A DNA stretch of 16,914 nt from JAICUY01 sp038250515 (GCA_038250515.1 JBBSCG010000042.1:1-16914), one strand, 5' to 3'. Positions 1 through 8,170 are shown, counted from the first letter of the stretch. The notes: generated from the letters alone by a model not told the origin. Program-made: numbers and translations.

Positions 1-501
1 CTGCTGGCCTTCCTCGGCGACGCGGACGACGTGCTCGTCGCTTCCGATGCCGCGGGCCGGCATCGGCTGTGGCATTTGCGCGAGCGGCACACCGAGGCGA
101 TTGCCGCCGTGGGGATCGTCCATAAGCTCGACGTGTCGCTGCCGCCGGCGCGGTTGGCGGAGTTCATCGATCGCATCGGTCAGGTGGTTGCCGTCGGCGT
201 GCCGGGCGGCAGGGTGATCGTGTACGGCCACGTCGCCGAGGCGAACCTGCACGTCAACATCCTCGGCCCGGCCGCCGAGGATCAGTCGGCCGATGAGCTC
301 GTTTTGCGGCAGGTGATCGAGATGAGTGGCAGCATCAGCGCCGAGCATGGGATCGGTGTTGCGAAGGCTGGATGGCTGGAGGCCGACCGGGGAGCGGCCG
401 ATGTGGCGGCGATGCGTGCCATCAAGCATGCGCTGGACCCGAAGAACCTCTTCAACCCGGGTGTGCTGTTCCCTGTCCCGGGCTTGACAACGACTGACTG
501 A
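1..501 (+). CDS. FAD-linked oxidase, GlcD/D-2-hydroxyacid dehydrogenase type, C-terminal part (5' truncated)
   Basis: The open frame runs in from the left edge in frame 1 and ends at TGA 499-501, so 166 C-terminal residues are visible. They match the C-terminal cap domain of the FAD-linked oxidase family (GlcD glycolate oxidase subunit, D-lactate and D-2-hydroxyglutarate dehydrogenases). Seen are GHVAEANLHVNI, the variant of the family's GHxGDGNLH metal/substrate motif, then SISAEHGIG, and the terminal LDPKNLFNPGVLF block. Enzymes of this family oxidise a 2-hydroxyacid to the 2-oxoacid and pass electrons to a quinone, cytochrome or flavoprotein. The N-terminal FAD-binding (PCMH) domain lies outside the window, so the substrate cannot be assigned. 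The gene converges on the histidine kinase gene at 835. Confidence 0.88.
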   Translation: MLAFLGDADDVLVASDAAGRHRLWHLRERHTEAIAAVGIVHKLDVSLPPARLAEFIDRIGQVVAVGVPGGRVIVYGHVAEANLHVNILGPAAEDQSADELVLRQVIEMSGSISAEHGIGVAKAGWLEADRGAADVAAMRAIKHALDPKNLFNPGVLFPVPGLTTTD

Positions 502-834
502 GGTTGACGAATCGTGCCGGTCCCTTTCATCCTGAGTTCGCCATAACCCTTGGGTCGTTGCCGTGGAGGATGAACGTCCGACCGCGATCCAATACACGCT
601 GGCACAGTCGGCTGCCGGACAGGAGGTGTGGGTTCGCGGAGGTCATGTCTATGCGGACTCAACGGCCTGCTAGTCGTCAGGCTGACGAAACGGCGAGGCG
701 TTTCTCTCGCTCACCACCACGGGTAGTGATAGGCGGGTGCGGCCGCGCTGCCGGCGCCACTTGGCGTCAAGACTGAGCATGATCGCGGGGCGTCCGCTCC
801 CGGTGAACCCTCCGCGGCCCGGTTATCACCAGTG
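502..834. other. Convergent intergenic region, no convincing gene
   Basis: These 333 bases separate the oxidase stop from the histidine kinase stop. Short open frames exist on both strands, but none has a recognisable domain or a good ribosome binding site, and I do not call them. The region holds several small hairpins: 674-679 with 683-688, 687-692 with 699-704, and 826-831 with 839-844. The last one spans the kinase stop codon. Nothing else is evident. Confidence 0.5.
674..704. terminator. Possible bidirectional terminator: two adjoining hairpins
   Basis: TCGTCA (674-679) pairs perfectly with TGACGA (683-688) across a 3-nt loop. Just beyond it GAAACG (687-692) pairs with CGTTTC (699-704) across a 6-nt loop. 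The two stems share two bases, so they are alternatives. They sit between two convergent genes, where a bidirectional terminator is expected. No T-tract follows, so this is structure plus context only. Confidence 0.3.
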
Positions 835-1941
835 TCAGTGGTGAGGAGCGGAAACAGGTGCCGGCGGGGCCCGCAGCGGGAGCTGGAACCAGATTTCGGT
901 GCGGCCACTTCCCGAGGTGGCGCCGACGTGGCCGCCCAGCCCCTCGACGATCTGGCGGACGATGGCCAGGCCGATCCCCGCGCCGCCCGAAGCACGGGCG
1001 CGCGACGGATCGACGCGATGCAGCCGCTCCCAGATGAGCGGCAGCTCGTCGCGCGGGATCTCGGTTCCGCTGTTCTCGACGGCGCAGCGCACCCAGCCGT
1101 CCTCGGCACGCAGGCGCACGATCACGCTGCCGCCGTCCGCTGTGTAACGCGCCGCGTTCTGCATGAGGTTCGTGACGACCTGCTCGATGGCACCCGGCTC
1201 GGCCATCAGTGCCGGCAGCCCCTGAACATCGTCCACGCGAACACTGATTCCGCGGCTCGCCAGTTCCGGTGACGCGATCGCCACGGCACGGGACACGATC
1301 GCCGTCAGGTCGATCTCGGTCAACGCCTGCGCCCGTGCCGCCGCCTCCCCGCGGGCCAGCTGATCGAGCCCCTCGACGAGCGAGGTGAGCCGCACGATCT
1401 CCTCGTGCACGGTGCGCAGCATCTCGGGGGTCGGCTCGACGACGCCGTCGGCCAGCGCCTCGGTGTAGCCCTGCAACGAGGTGAGCGGCGTGCGCAGCTC
1501 GTGCGCCATGTCCTCGACCAGCGCGCGTCGCAGCTCCTCCATGCGCTCGAGCGTGGCGGCCATCTGGTTGAAGGCATCCGCCAGGCCGCGCAGCTCCGGA
1601 TCGGGCGGCAGGGGCACGCGTGCCGCGAGGTCGCCGGAGGCGATAGCGCGGGAGGCATCGGTCACGCGTTGCAGCGGGCGCAGGATGCGGCGCAGCAGCC
1701 ACCAAGCAGCGAACGCGCCCAGCAGTAGGCCAACGCTGGCCCCAATGAGCAGCACCCGGCCCACGTACTGGTCGAACATGGCCTGCGCCTGTTCGGGTGA
1801 TGAGCCCGCCTGAATCGCCAGTTGCATGACCTGCTCCGACGAGAACTGCTGGACTGCGACGATCATCACGCCGGCGACCAGCAGCGTCAGAACGATGACC
1901 AGCCCGATGAGGCGAAGGCGCAGCGAAAACATCGGTCTCAC
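835..1941 (-). CDS. Sensor histidine kinase, HAMP-HisKA-HATPase, partner of the adjacent regulator
   Basis: This is a 368-residue membrane sensor kinase. TM1 spans about residues 10-30. A short extracytoplasmic loop of about 32 residues follows, then TM2 at about 63-84, a HAMP linker at about 84-136, HisKA with the phosphoacceptor H147 in MAHELRTPLTSLQGY, and a C-terminal HATPase. The ATPase shows the N box NLMQNAARYT (N258, N262) and the G2 box GGAGIGLAIV (319-328). The G1 box reads ENSGTEIP, with Asn where DxGxG kinases have Asp; CusS-like kinases share this Asn variant, so activity is still expected. The GTG start (1941-1939) overlaps the regulator's TGA as GTGA, which supports this start and translational coupling. 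ATG at 1932 is an alternative. The loop is too short for a classical ligand-binding domain, so the stimulus is unknown. Confidence 0.9.
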   Translation of the reverse strand: MRPMFSLRLRLIGLVIVLTLLVAGVMIVAVQQFSSEQVMQLAIQAGSSPEQAQAMFDQYVGRVLLIGASVGLLLGAFAAWWLLRRILRPLQRVTDASRAIASGDLAARVPLPPDPELRGLADAFNQMAATLERMEELRRALVEDMAHELRTPLTSLQGYTEALADGVVEPTPEMLRTVHEEIVRLTSLVEGLDQLARGEAAARAQALTEIDLTAIVSRAVAIASPELASRGISVRVDDVQGLPALMAEPGAIEQVVTNLMQNAARYTADGGSVIVRLRAEDGWVRCAVENSGTEIPRDELPLIWERLHRVDPSRARASGGAGIGLAIVRQIVEGLGGHVGATSGSGRTEIWFQLPLRAPPAPVSAPHH

Positions 1942-2639
1942 GCCTGGCGTTGTTCGACGGAACCGATGAACTTGTAGCCGACCGTTCTGACGGTGGCGAT
2001 GAAGCGCGGATCATCGGCGTCGTCGCCGAGCTTGCGTCGCAGGCGGCCGAGGTGCACGTCGATCGTCCGGTCGATGATTCCGGGATCGTCGTTGCCATGG
2101 ATCGCGTCGATCAGGTCGTCGCGGCTGAAGACGCGCCCCGGCCGACGCATCAGGCCGCGCAGCAGGCGGAACTCAAACGGCGTCAGGTCGAGCGGATTCC
2201 CGTCGAGGCTTGCTTCGACCGCGTTCGGGTCGAGCACCAGGTCGGCGCTGACCAGGACCGGCTGATCCTCTTCCTCTGACCGATGCCGCCGCAGCTGGGC
2301 TCGTACCCGCGCCATCAGCTCCCTCGGCGAGAACGGCTTCACGACGTAGTCGTCGGCCCCCAGGTCGAGCCCGACCACTTTGTCGGAATCGCCGCTGCGC
2401 GCGGTGAGCAGGATGACCGGCACCTCGCTCTCCTCGCGAAGGCGGCGGCAGACCTCGAAGCCGTCGAGGCCGGGGAGCATCACGTCGAGCAGGACGAGGT
2501 CCGGCTTCCGCTCCAGCGCCTCATTCAGCGCCTTCTGTCCGTCCGCCGCGAACAGCGCGCTGTGGCCCTCGCGCTCGATGTACAGGCGCAGCAAATCACG
2601 AATCTTGGGGTCGTCGTCGACGATCAGCACGCTTGCCAT
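1938..2639 (-). CDS. OmpR/PhoB-family response regulator
   Basis: This is a 233-residue DNA-binding response regulator. The receiver domain (about 1-115) has the acidic pair D8/D9, phosphoacceptor D52 in LLDVMLPGLDG, T79 and K101 (KPF). The C-terminal winged-helix Trans_reg_C domain (about 130-228) contains LTPFEFRLLRGLMRRPGRVFSRDDL and ends in the typical TVRTVGYKF strand. The length is normal for the family. ATG 2639 is chosen because the receiver fold begins directly after it (MASVLIVDDD). ATG 2666 and longer options would run through the 11-bp repeats at 2654-2682, which look like this regulator's own operator. The kinase follows with a 4-nt overlap. Family members bind tandem direct repeats with an 11-bp period, as seen upstream of this gene and of the operon at 9783. 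Confidence 0.93.
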   Translation of the reverse strand: MASVLIVDDDPKIRDLLRLYIEREGHSALFAADGQKALNEALERKPDLVLLDVMLPGLDGFEVCRRLREESEVPVILLTARSGDSDKVVGLDLGADDYVVKPFSPRELMARVRAQLRRHRSEEEDQPVLVSADLVLDPNAVEASLDGNPLDLTPFEFRLLRGLMRRPGRVFSRDDLIDAIHGNDDPGIIDRTIDVHLGRLRRKLGDDADDPRFIATVRTVGYKFIGSVEQRQA

Positions 2640-2650
2640 GGCTGGCCGAG

Positions 2651-2682
2651 AGTATGAACCGCCCATGACGGACCGATGACGA
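2651..2682 (-). promoter_or_regulatory. Pho-box-like triple direct repeat and -10 upstream of the response regulator gene
   Basis: On the minus strand, reading towards the gene, three heptamers occur with an exact 11-bp period: TCGTCAT (2682-2676), CCGTCAT (2671-2665) and GGTTCAT (2660-2654). The first two share CGTCAT and the third is degenerate. A -10-like CATACT (2656-2651, 4 of 6 to TATAAT) overlaps the third unit and would start transcription near 2644, only a few bases before ATG 2639. Tandem 7+4 repeats are the known binding pattern of PhoB/PhoP-type regulators (E. coli CTGTCAT units). Location directly upstream of an OmpR-family regulator gene suggests autoregulation. Binding itself is inferred. 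Confidence 0.6.
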
Positions 2683-2698
2683 TGTGTTGTCGGCGAGC

Positions 2699-3448
2699 TC
2701 AGCCGAGGGCGGTGGCACCCGCCAGGACGATCTCGACCATTCGATCGGCGGCCTCGGCGAGCCGTTCGAGCGGAAGGTACGTCTCCTCGCTGGTCAGCTT
2801 CTCGCTGAGGATGTCGCTGACCGTCAAGATGCATGCGGCGCGCACGTCATCGCCGGCTGCGCGGGCGCGGGAGGCAAGATAGAAGAGGGCTGCCGCTTCC
2901 ATCTCGAACGCCAGGATGCCCCGCGACCGCCACACCTCGACGTAATCAGGATGCGGGTTGTAGAGAAGGTCGACCGTGGCGATCGGTCCGACGTGGGGCT
3001 CCAACCCCTGCGACCGTGCTGCATCGACCAGGCAGCGCGTCAGCTCGAAGTCGGCGGCTGGCGCATAGGGATCTCCTCGGAGGTGCGCCCGGGTGGCGCC
3101 GTCGACCGGCGCTGCCGCGGTTGCGATCACCAGGTCGCCCGTCTGGATGCCGCGACCGATGCCTCCGCAGGTGCCCAAACGAACCAGCCGCTTCGCCCCC
3201 AGCCGTAGCAGCTCCTCGACGACGATGGTCATCGACGGACTCCCCATCCCGGTCGTCTGGACGCTCACCGCTCGCCCGCGGAAGGTTCCGGTCCATCCCA
3301 GCAGGCCTCGATGTCGATTGACCTGGTGCGCGCCCGCCAGACCACCGTCGAAGCGGGTGGCGATTCGCTCAGCGCGCTGCGGGTCGCCGGGCAGTAGGAC
3401 GAGGGGCGCGTAGTCGCCGGGTTCTGCCTGGAGCACGATCTGCGGCAT
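2699..3448 (-). CDS. Nucleoside phosphorylase, PNP/UDP family (DeoD-like)
   Basis: The 249-residue protein belongs to the NP-I nucleoside phosphorylase family, which cleaves nucleosides with phosphate to give a base and (deoxy)ribose-1-phosphate. Seen are the phosphate-binding LLPGDPQRAERIA (residues 18-30), R45 and R90, TTGMGSPSMTIVVEELL (65-81), LGTCGGIG (91-98), and the ribose-binding FEMEAAALF (181-189). D212 in TVSD corresponds to the catalytic Asp of hexameric purine nucleoside phosphorylases and is absent from typical uridine phosphorylases, so a purine substrate is favoured. The residue after TVSD is Ile, where DeoD has His. TTGMGSPS is closer to Udp, so uridine is not excluded. The start ATG 3448 lies one base past the stop of the upstream gene, with AAGG nearby; a longer in-frame extension to 3685 has no homology. 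It is the last gene of the six-gene operon. Confidence 0.85.
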   Translation of the reverse strand: MPQIVLQAEPGDYAPLVLLPGDPQRAERIATRFDGGLAGAHQVNRHRGLLGWTGTFRGRAVSVQTTGMGSPSMTIVVEELLRLGAKRLVRLGTCGGIGRGIQTGDLVIATAAAPVDGATRAHLRGDPYAPAADFELTRCLVDAARSQGLEPHVGPIATVDLLYNPHPDYVEVWRSRGILAFEMEAAALFYLASRARAAGDDVRAACILTVSDILSEKLTSEETYLPLERLAEAADRMVEIVLAGATALG

Positions 3449-3449
3449 C

Positions 3450-4895
3450 TCAGCGCGCCTTGGTCGAAGAAGGGAGAAGCAACGAAGCGTGGGTGGCGAG
3501 CCAGGCCCGAGTGGCCGGCGCGACCTCGTCGTTGGCCGCCTCCAGGCGTCGCGCGACATCGTGCAGGTCGTCGAGCGTGTCGACGTCCGGCCAGCTCGCG
3601 ATCTCCACGGAACGCCAGCCAGCGGCGCGCAAGGCGCGGCGTGTAGCCACGGCCGCATCACCACCACCCAGTTGAAGGCTGCCAAAGGCGGTCAAGATCC
3701 GCGCCTCGAATCGGCGCCGGTCGCTTTCTCGTCGCGAGCCACCGGCCGGCAGGCGTCGCCACCGCAAGCCGATGAGGTGATAGCCGCCATCGAGGGTCGG
3801 GCCGAGCACCGCGTTCGACCGATCGAGCGCGGCGAGCGCGGCCTCCACCTGTCCGTCGGGTAGATCCGGGTTGTCGCCACTCACAACGATCGCGCGATCG
3901 CCGCCTCTCGCCGCCGCCACCCGGAATGCGTCGGCGATTGCTCCTCCAAGTCCCGGACTGGTCTGAACGATCGTCTCCCATTCGCGACCGATGTACGGCA
4001 GCACCTCGCGCGCCTCATCTGCGCAGGGCACCACTACCAGCGGCCGCGCCCGCAGCCGCTGGGCACTCGCCAGAAGACTTGCCCCAGCATCGGCCAGACA
4101 TGCCTCCCAGAGCCCGACTGCGCGGCCATCTCCGATCTCGGCCGCCAGTCGCGTCTTGACGTGGCCTCGCCGCGGCGCCTTGGCCACCAGCGCGATCACA
4201 GGTCGAGGGCACGTCTCGCGCCATGCTCCGGTCAGCATGGCGGCGCCGGCACGTAGTGAGGCGCGCAGCGAGCCGGACACCTTGCTGACGCCACCACGAC
4301 GACGCCGGAAGCGAACTGGCCGCTCGATGATCCGCGCATCGGGAGTGTTGAGGGCTCGCGCAATGAGCTGCACTGTCCAGGCATACCCGCTTTCGCTGAG
4401 CGCCAGCCGCTCCAGCAGCTCTGCCCGAATCGCCTTGAATGGTGGCAGGTCACGCACGATTCGGCCGGTCCGCAACCGTAGCAGCGCCGCCACGAGGTGG
4501 TTGCCCCGTTGCGCATGCCAGGCAAGAGCGCCGGGCTCGCGACCGGCGACAACCCGCCGGCCGAGCACGAGGTCGGCCCCGTCGAGCGCTTCGAGCAACG
4601 CGGGCAGATCGGCGGGATCGCACGATCCGTCGCCGTCCAGGAACGCGAGACGTGCGTGGCGATGTCCCTGCTGCGCGGCGATGGCGCCGGTGAGGCATGC
4701 CATGCCGTACCCGCGTCGCGGCTCGTTCACGACCCGCGCTCCGGCGGCGTGGGCTGTGTCCACGGTCCTGTCCTGAGACCCACTGTCGACGACGATCACG
4801 CAGCAGGCGCCGCGCGCAAGCAGGCCGCTTACCAGCGGCCCGATGGCAGCCTCCTCATCGAGCACGGGCACGATGGCGGCCGTACGGTCAGTCAT
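3450..4895 (-). CDS. Fusion protein: GT2 glycosyltransferase (DPM1/GtrB-like) + DUF2064 transferase domain
   Basis: This 481-residue protein has two catalytic-looking halves. Residues 1-225 are a GT-A family 2 glycosyltransferase: IVPVLDEEAAI, VVDSGSQDRT, the DxD-type motif FLDGDGSCDP (metal/NDP-sugar), and the tail YAWTVQLIARAL...ERPVRFRRRRGGVSKVSGSLRAS typical of polyprenyl-phosphate-hexose synthases. No C-terminal TM pair is present. Residues 233-455 are DUF2064 (TIGR04282-like), a nucleotidyltransferase/GT-A-like fold: ALVAKAPRRGHVKTRLA, VVSGDNPDLP, VLGPTLDGGYHLIGL and DVDTLDDL. One reading is that one half makes or loads the activated sugar and the other transfers it, but no substrate can be read. 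ATG 4895 overlaps the upstream TGA by 8 nt, which fixes the start. Its stop is one base before the phosphorylase start, so the two are probably co-translated. Confidence 0.87.
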   Translation of the reverse strand: MTDRTAAIVPVLDEEAAIGPLVSGLLARGACCVIVVDSGSQDRTVDTAHAAGARVVNEPRRGYGMACLTGAIAAQQGHRHARLAFLDGDGSCDPADLPALLEALDGADLVLGRRVVAGREPGALAWHAQRGNHLVAALLRLRTGRIVRDLPPFKAIRAELLERLALSESGYAWTVQLIARALNTPDARIIERPVRFRRRRGGVSKVSGSLRASLRAGAAMLTGAWRETCPRPVIALVAKAPRRGHVKTRLAAEIGDGRAVGLWEACLADAGASLLASAQRLRARPLVVVPCADEAREVLPYIGREWETIVQTSPGLGGAIADAFRVAAARGGDRAIVVSGDNPDLPDGQVEAALAALDRSNAVLGPTLDGGYHLIGLRWRRLPAGGSRRESDRRRFEARILTAFGSLQLGGGDAAVATRRALRAAGWRSVEIASWPDVDTLDDLHDVARRLEAANDEVAPATRAWLATHASLLLPSSTKAR

Positions 4896-6474
4896 GGGCG
4901 GGTCCCCACAGCTGAAAGCGTCCGTCGTCAGCGAGCAGCAACCGGCCCGAACGCGGGAGTTGGCGCAAGAAGGCATTGCGCCGCTGCGTGGAGGTGTAGC
5001 CCGGAAGGTAGCCGTCGAGGTCGATGAGGACCCACCCAATGGCCTCAGCGTCAGGCACCAGTCGCAGGTGCTCGCGGGCGGCCAATGGTGCGGCCAGCCC
5101 GTCGTCGACGATGAGCACCGCATTCTGCGGCACGATGCGCGCGATGGTGCTGAGCTCCGCCCCCGCGGCTGGACGGTCCCACTGTCCGGGCTCGGTGCGC
5201 ATCGTGGGCGGCAGGCCGCCGCCGATCCAGCTGACAGCGAGGGCAGGTAGGGCCAGCAGGAGCAGTGATCGGCCGCCGAACACGACGTTGTGCTCGGCCC
5301 GAATGCTCGGCCGGCGGGCGCGCCGGGTTTGTCGGGCACGCCAAGCGAGCAGGCGTCGGCCGCCCATCGCTGCGGCGACGATGAATGGCACCAGCGGCAG
5401 CAGCGTGTAGTGGAGCTTCAGGTCGGCCTGGGCCCAGTTGGCACTGAGCAGGTCAGCGACGATCGGCGGCAGGGCCAGCAGCAGCCAGGCCGGCCTCAGG
5501 AGTGGCACAAGTGCCACGCTCAGCAGCATGCCTCCTGCGGCGAACCAGCCGTCGAGGTTGCTGAGCTGCGACCAGACTTGGTCGAGGTGGCTCAGTGGGC
5601 CACCGCCGTTGACCAGCCAGGCGTAGTACCAATCCGTCTCCAGCCGACCCTGTCCGCGCAGCCACGGCATCACCACCGTGAATGCCAGGGGCGTCCACAC
5701 CAGCCCGAGCAGGGCGACGCCCAGCCCGTTCAGGCGCGAACCCCGCACCGGTCGCCCACCTCGCCACGGAGCGCCTCCGCGCCACAGCCGACCCGGTGCT
5801 CGCACCCCGATGAACGCGCCGATGACCAGCACCGTGTAGCCCTGATCCTCCTTGGCGAGCAGCGCAGCGATCGCGAGCAGCCAGAGGAGCACGCCACGCC
5901 CACGGAGTCCCGCCCAGCCCGCGATCAGCGCGAGCGGCAGCGCGAGTACCTCGGTGTGGAAGTCGGCCCTCCCCGCTTCCTGGATCGCGCTCCACAATGG
6001 CAACGGTCCAGCAAGGGTGGCAGCCAGCCACGGCGCAATCCTCGACGGTGAGAAGGCGGCACGCAGGAAGAGAAACGCGGCGGGCCCTGCGGCCGCCAGC
6101 GCCGTGACATGCAGCAGCGTCAGCAGCCGGGCATCGGCCCACACCCGCTCGAGCGCGGCTGGCAGGACGAGCAGCGGCGAGAAGTGAAGGCCAAGGAAGT
6201 TGCCCTGGCTGAAGCTCGAGGCGAAGCCGTTGCCGTGCGAGGCATTCCACACGACCTGTTCGAAGAACGCCTGGTCGTAGGCGGGCGCGGCCAGACCGTT
6301 CGCTCGATTCAGCAGCAGCGAGCTCATCCATCCGAATCCGATGATGGCGCCCGCGAAGACCGCCGCTGTCGGCACTTGGAGGGGCCTCCGACTCGACCAG
6401 TTCCCGCGTGCCCCGGCTCGGCTGCCCTGACGCGAGCGGACTACATCGCCAGGGCCCCAGAGGCGCTCGCTCAC
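4888..6474 (-). CDS. DUF2079 family polytopic membrane protein
   Basis: The 528-residue protein fits DUF2079, a membrane family with GT-C-like topology and no proven reaction. Visible hallmarks are the first extracytoplasmic loop YDQAFFEQVVWNASHGNGF (66-84) followed by LGLHFSP (95-101), then RADFHTEVLALPLAL (169-183), a KED motif (208-210) and a later LKLHYT (352-357). About eight to ten hydrophobic segments lie between residues 35 and 420. The soluble C-terminal tail contains IVPQNAVLIVDDGLAAPLA, the family's 'IPxdA.V...d...PhLa' block. GTG 6474 overlaps the upstream epimerase stop as GTGA and is the most economical start. Next to a lipid-linked type of GT2, a role as a membrane glycosyltransferase acting on polyprenyl-phosphate sugars is plausible but only inferred. 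Confidence 0.8.
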   Translation of the reverse strand: MSERLWGPGDVVRSRQGSRAGARGNWSSRRPLQVPTAAVFAGAIIGFGWMSSLLLNRANGLAAPAYDQAFFEQVVWNASHGNGFASSFSQGNFLGLHFSPLLVLPAALERVWADARLLTLLHVTALAAAGPAAFLFLRAAFSPSRIAPWLAATLAGPLPLWSAIQEAGRADFHTEVLALPLALIAGWAGLRGRGVLLWLLAIAALLAKEDQGYTVLVIGAFIGVRAPGRLWRGGAPWRGGRPVRGSRLNGLGVALLGLVWTPLAFTVVMPWLRGQGRLETDWYYAWLVNGGGPLSHLDQVWSQLSNLDGWFAAGGMLLSVALVPLLRPAWLLLALPPIVADLLSANWAQADLKLHYTLLPLVPFIVAAAMGGRRLLAWRARQTRRARRPSIRAEHNVVFGGRSLLLLALPALAVSWIGGGLPPTMRTEPGQWDRPAAGAELSTIARIVPQNAVLIVDDGLAAPLAAREHLRLVPDAEAIGWVLIDLDGYLPGYTSTQRRNAFLRQLPRSGRLLLADDGRFQLWGPAHD

Positions 6475-7520
6475 CGTGCGCTCACCTCGTGAGTTGCGTA
6501 CCGTCCGTCCTCATCTGTCAACGGGTCGTCTGAGCTCGTCCGCATCCAATCGGCGAGACCGCTGGCCGCCCAGCACACCGCCTCCTCGGCGCTGTGGCGC
6601 GGCCTCCAGCCCATTTCGCGCAGCGCACTCCAGTCCAGGTCGACCAGGGGCGTATCGCCGGCCCATCCGCGATCATTGTCGGCGAAGGCGAGCTTCACTC
6701 GGCTCGCGTCGAGGTGCAGCGCCTCGATCACCAGCTCGGCGACGCGGCGCACGGTCAGGGTTCCGGCGCCGGCGACGTTGTACGCGGTGAACGGTCGCGG
6801 CGGCGCGCGACGGCTCAGGCACAGGACGGCGTCGACCAGGTCGTCGATGGCCATGAACGGCTTGCGTTGTCGGCCGTCGCCGAGCACCTCCATCCGATGC
6901 GGATCACGCAGCAATTTGGCGACGAAATCGTGCACCACTCCGTGATTGCTCCTGGGCCCGATGGTGTTGCCGAAGCGAAATGCCAGTACGCGCCAGCCGT
7001 ACAGGTGCGCGAACGCGCTCAGGATTGCTTCGCCAGCCAACTTCCCCGCGGCGTAGTGGGACTCGGGCCGCAGCGGCCCGTACGACTCGGGTGTCGGCCC
7101 GCCGGCTACGGTGCCATAGACGACACCGCTCGACGCGAACAGCAGGCGGTCGATCCCGTTGCGGCGCATTGCCTCGGCCACGTTCCAGGTCCCGAGCAGA
7201 CAGCCTCGCAGATCAAGCGCAGGATCGGCAAAGCCGCCGGCGATATCGGTGTTGGCGGCGAGGTGAATGACCTCAGGATGCCCCGCCATTGCCGAAGCGA
7301 CCGCGGCCAGGTCGCCGACGTCTCCGCCGACGAATCGCAGCCGACCGTCGAGCAGGTCGGCCTCGAACGGCGCGTCCCAGTCCGGTTCGGCCGTCGCTAG
7401 GTTATCGAAGACGGTCACCGAGTGGCCGTCGGCAAGCAGTCGCGCCACCAGACTCGTGCCGATGAAGCCTGCTCCGCCGGTGACGAAGATGCGTCCGGCC
7501 GCCCGTGTCACTGCGCTCAT
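6471..7520 (-). CDS. NAD-dependent epimerase/dehydratase (extended SDR, GalE/RmlB-like)
   Basis: This is a 349-residue extended short-chain dehydrogenase. The Rossmann motif TGGAGFIG (14-21) and D39 at the end of beta-2 indicate NAD(H). HLAANTDIAG (86-95), SSGVVYG with S131, and the catalytic Y156xxxK160 in YAAGKLAGE complete the active site. RFGNTIGPR and the FMAIDDLVDAV segment match NDP-sugar epimerases/dehydratases such as UDP-glucose 4-epimerase. The nucleotide-sugar product is not predictable. ATG 7520 overlaps the methyltransferase stop as ATGA, and its own stop overlaps the DUF2079 start, so it sits in a translationally coupled chain. An upstream in-frame extension to 7583 has no homology and would overlap the methyltransferase. 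It probably supplies the sugar donor for the neighbouring glycosyltransferase. Confidence 0.87.
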   Translation of the reverse strand: MSAVTRAAGRIFVTGGAGFIGTSLVARLLADGHSVTVFDNLATAEPDWDAPFEADLLDGRLRFVGGDVGDLAAVASAMAGHPEVIHLAANTDIAGGFADPALDLRGCLLGTWNVAEAMRRNGIDRLLFASSGVVYGTVAGGPTPESYGPLRPESHYAAGKLAGEAILSAFAHLYGWRVLAFRFGNTIGPRSNHGVVHDFVAKLLRDPHRMEVLGDGRQRKPFMAIDDLVDAVLCLSRRAPPRPFTAYNVAGAGTLTVRRVAELVIEALHLDASRVKLAFADNDRGWAGDTPLVDLDWSALREMGWRPRHSAEEAVCWAASGLADWMRTSSDDPLTDEDGRYATHEVSAR

Positions 7521-8170
7521 GCCGCCTTCTCGCAGACGGCGTACCGATACCATCGATCCTCGTGGCGCCGGACGTTGCGCCACGGAACGCTCCGCAGCAG
7601 AACGTCGAGCCGCTCGTCGTCGAGCACACCGACCCGTTCGCCCTGCCCGGTCTGCCCGGTGACGATTTGCATGGCCGCCAATGGCACGGCGGCACGCATG
7701 GCCGAACGTGGTTCCGCGACGAAACAGCGGCCGCCGGGCCGCAGGACGCGATGCATCTCCGCCACGGCTCGATCCGGCTCGGAAAGGACCATCAGCAACC
7801 GCGAGGCGATCACTGCGTCGACGCCGCCATCGGCCAGCGGCAACTGGTCGGCATCACCCAGGGCAAAGGTGCAGTTGCGTACGCCATGTCTGGCGGCGAT
7901 CGATCGCGCGCGGGCGAGCTGACGGACCGACCTGTCGATTCCCAGGGCGTGCAGCTGTGGATGACTGGCCGCGAGTCGACGTGCGTAGGTGCCCGGGCCG
8001 CACCCGAGATCGAGCAGTACGGCTCCCGGTGGTGGTCCGCCCGCCGGCCACAGGGCGGCATCGATGCGCCGTGTATCGTCGCGAAAGCAGTGCTCGCGCA
8101 TGAAGGCGTACAGCCAGTCGCATCGATCGAACAGGCTGACGCTGTTCTCCTCCAGCTCGAGGGTGGTCAT
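7517..8170 (-). CDS. Class I SAM-dependent methyltransferase
   Basis: The 217-residue protein is a Methyltransf_11/UbiE-type enzyme. Motif I is VLLDLGCGPG (51-60), D79 in GIDRS is the acidic residue expected at the end of beta-2, and the GDADQLPLADGGVDAVIASRLL region gives motifs II and III, with RVLRPGGRCFVAEP following. The acceptor is unknown. It does not have the Cys arrangement of arsenite methyltransferases. The start ATG 8170 lies 8 nt after the stop of the molybdoenzyme gene, and its TGA overlaps the epimerase ATG. The gene is therefore part of the operon, and a sugar, lipid or small envelope metabolite is a reasonable guess for the substrate. Confidence 0.83.
   Translation of the reverse strand: MTTLELEENSVSLFDRCDWLYAFMREHCFRDDTRRIDAALWPAGGPPPGAVLLDLGCGPGTYARRLAASHPQLHALGIDRSVRQLARARSIAARHGVRNCTFALGDADQLPLADGGVDAVIASRLLMVLSEPDRAVAEMHRVLRPGGRCFVAEPRSAMRAAVPLAAMQIVTGQTGQGERVGVLDDERLDVLLRSVPWRNVRRHEDRWYRYAVCEKAA

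Noticed and set aside
835..1941. Kinase thought inactive because its G1 box has Asn instead of Asp
   Set aside because: CusS-like kinases naturally have N-x-G at this place; H147, N box and G2 box are intact.
767..2098. Long minus-strand open frame of 443 codons overlapping the kinase and regulator genes
   Set aside because: It is Arg/Ala/Gly-rich without domains and runs out of frame through two clear genes; a GC-rich shadow.
3449..3685. N-terminal extension of the nucleoside phosphorylase upstream of ATG 3448
   Set aside because: It would lie inside the GT2-DUF2064 gene in another frame and has no homology; MPQIVLQAEPGDYAPLVLLPGDP is a normal family start.
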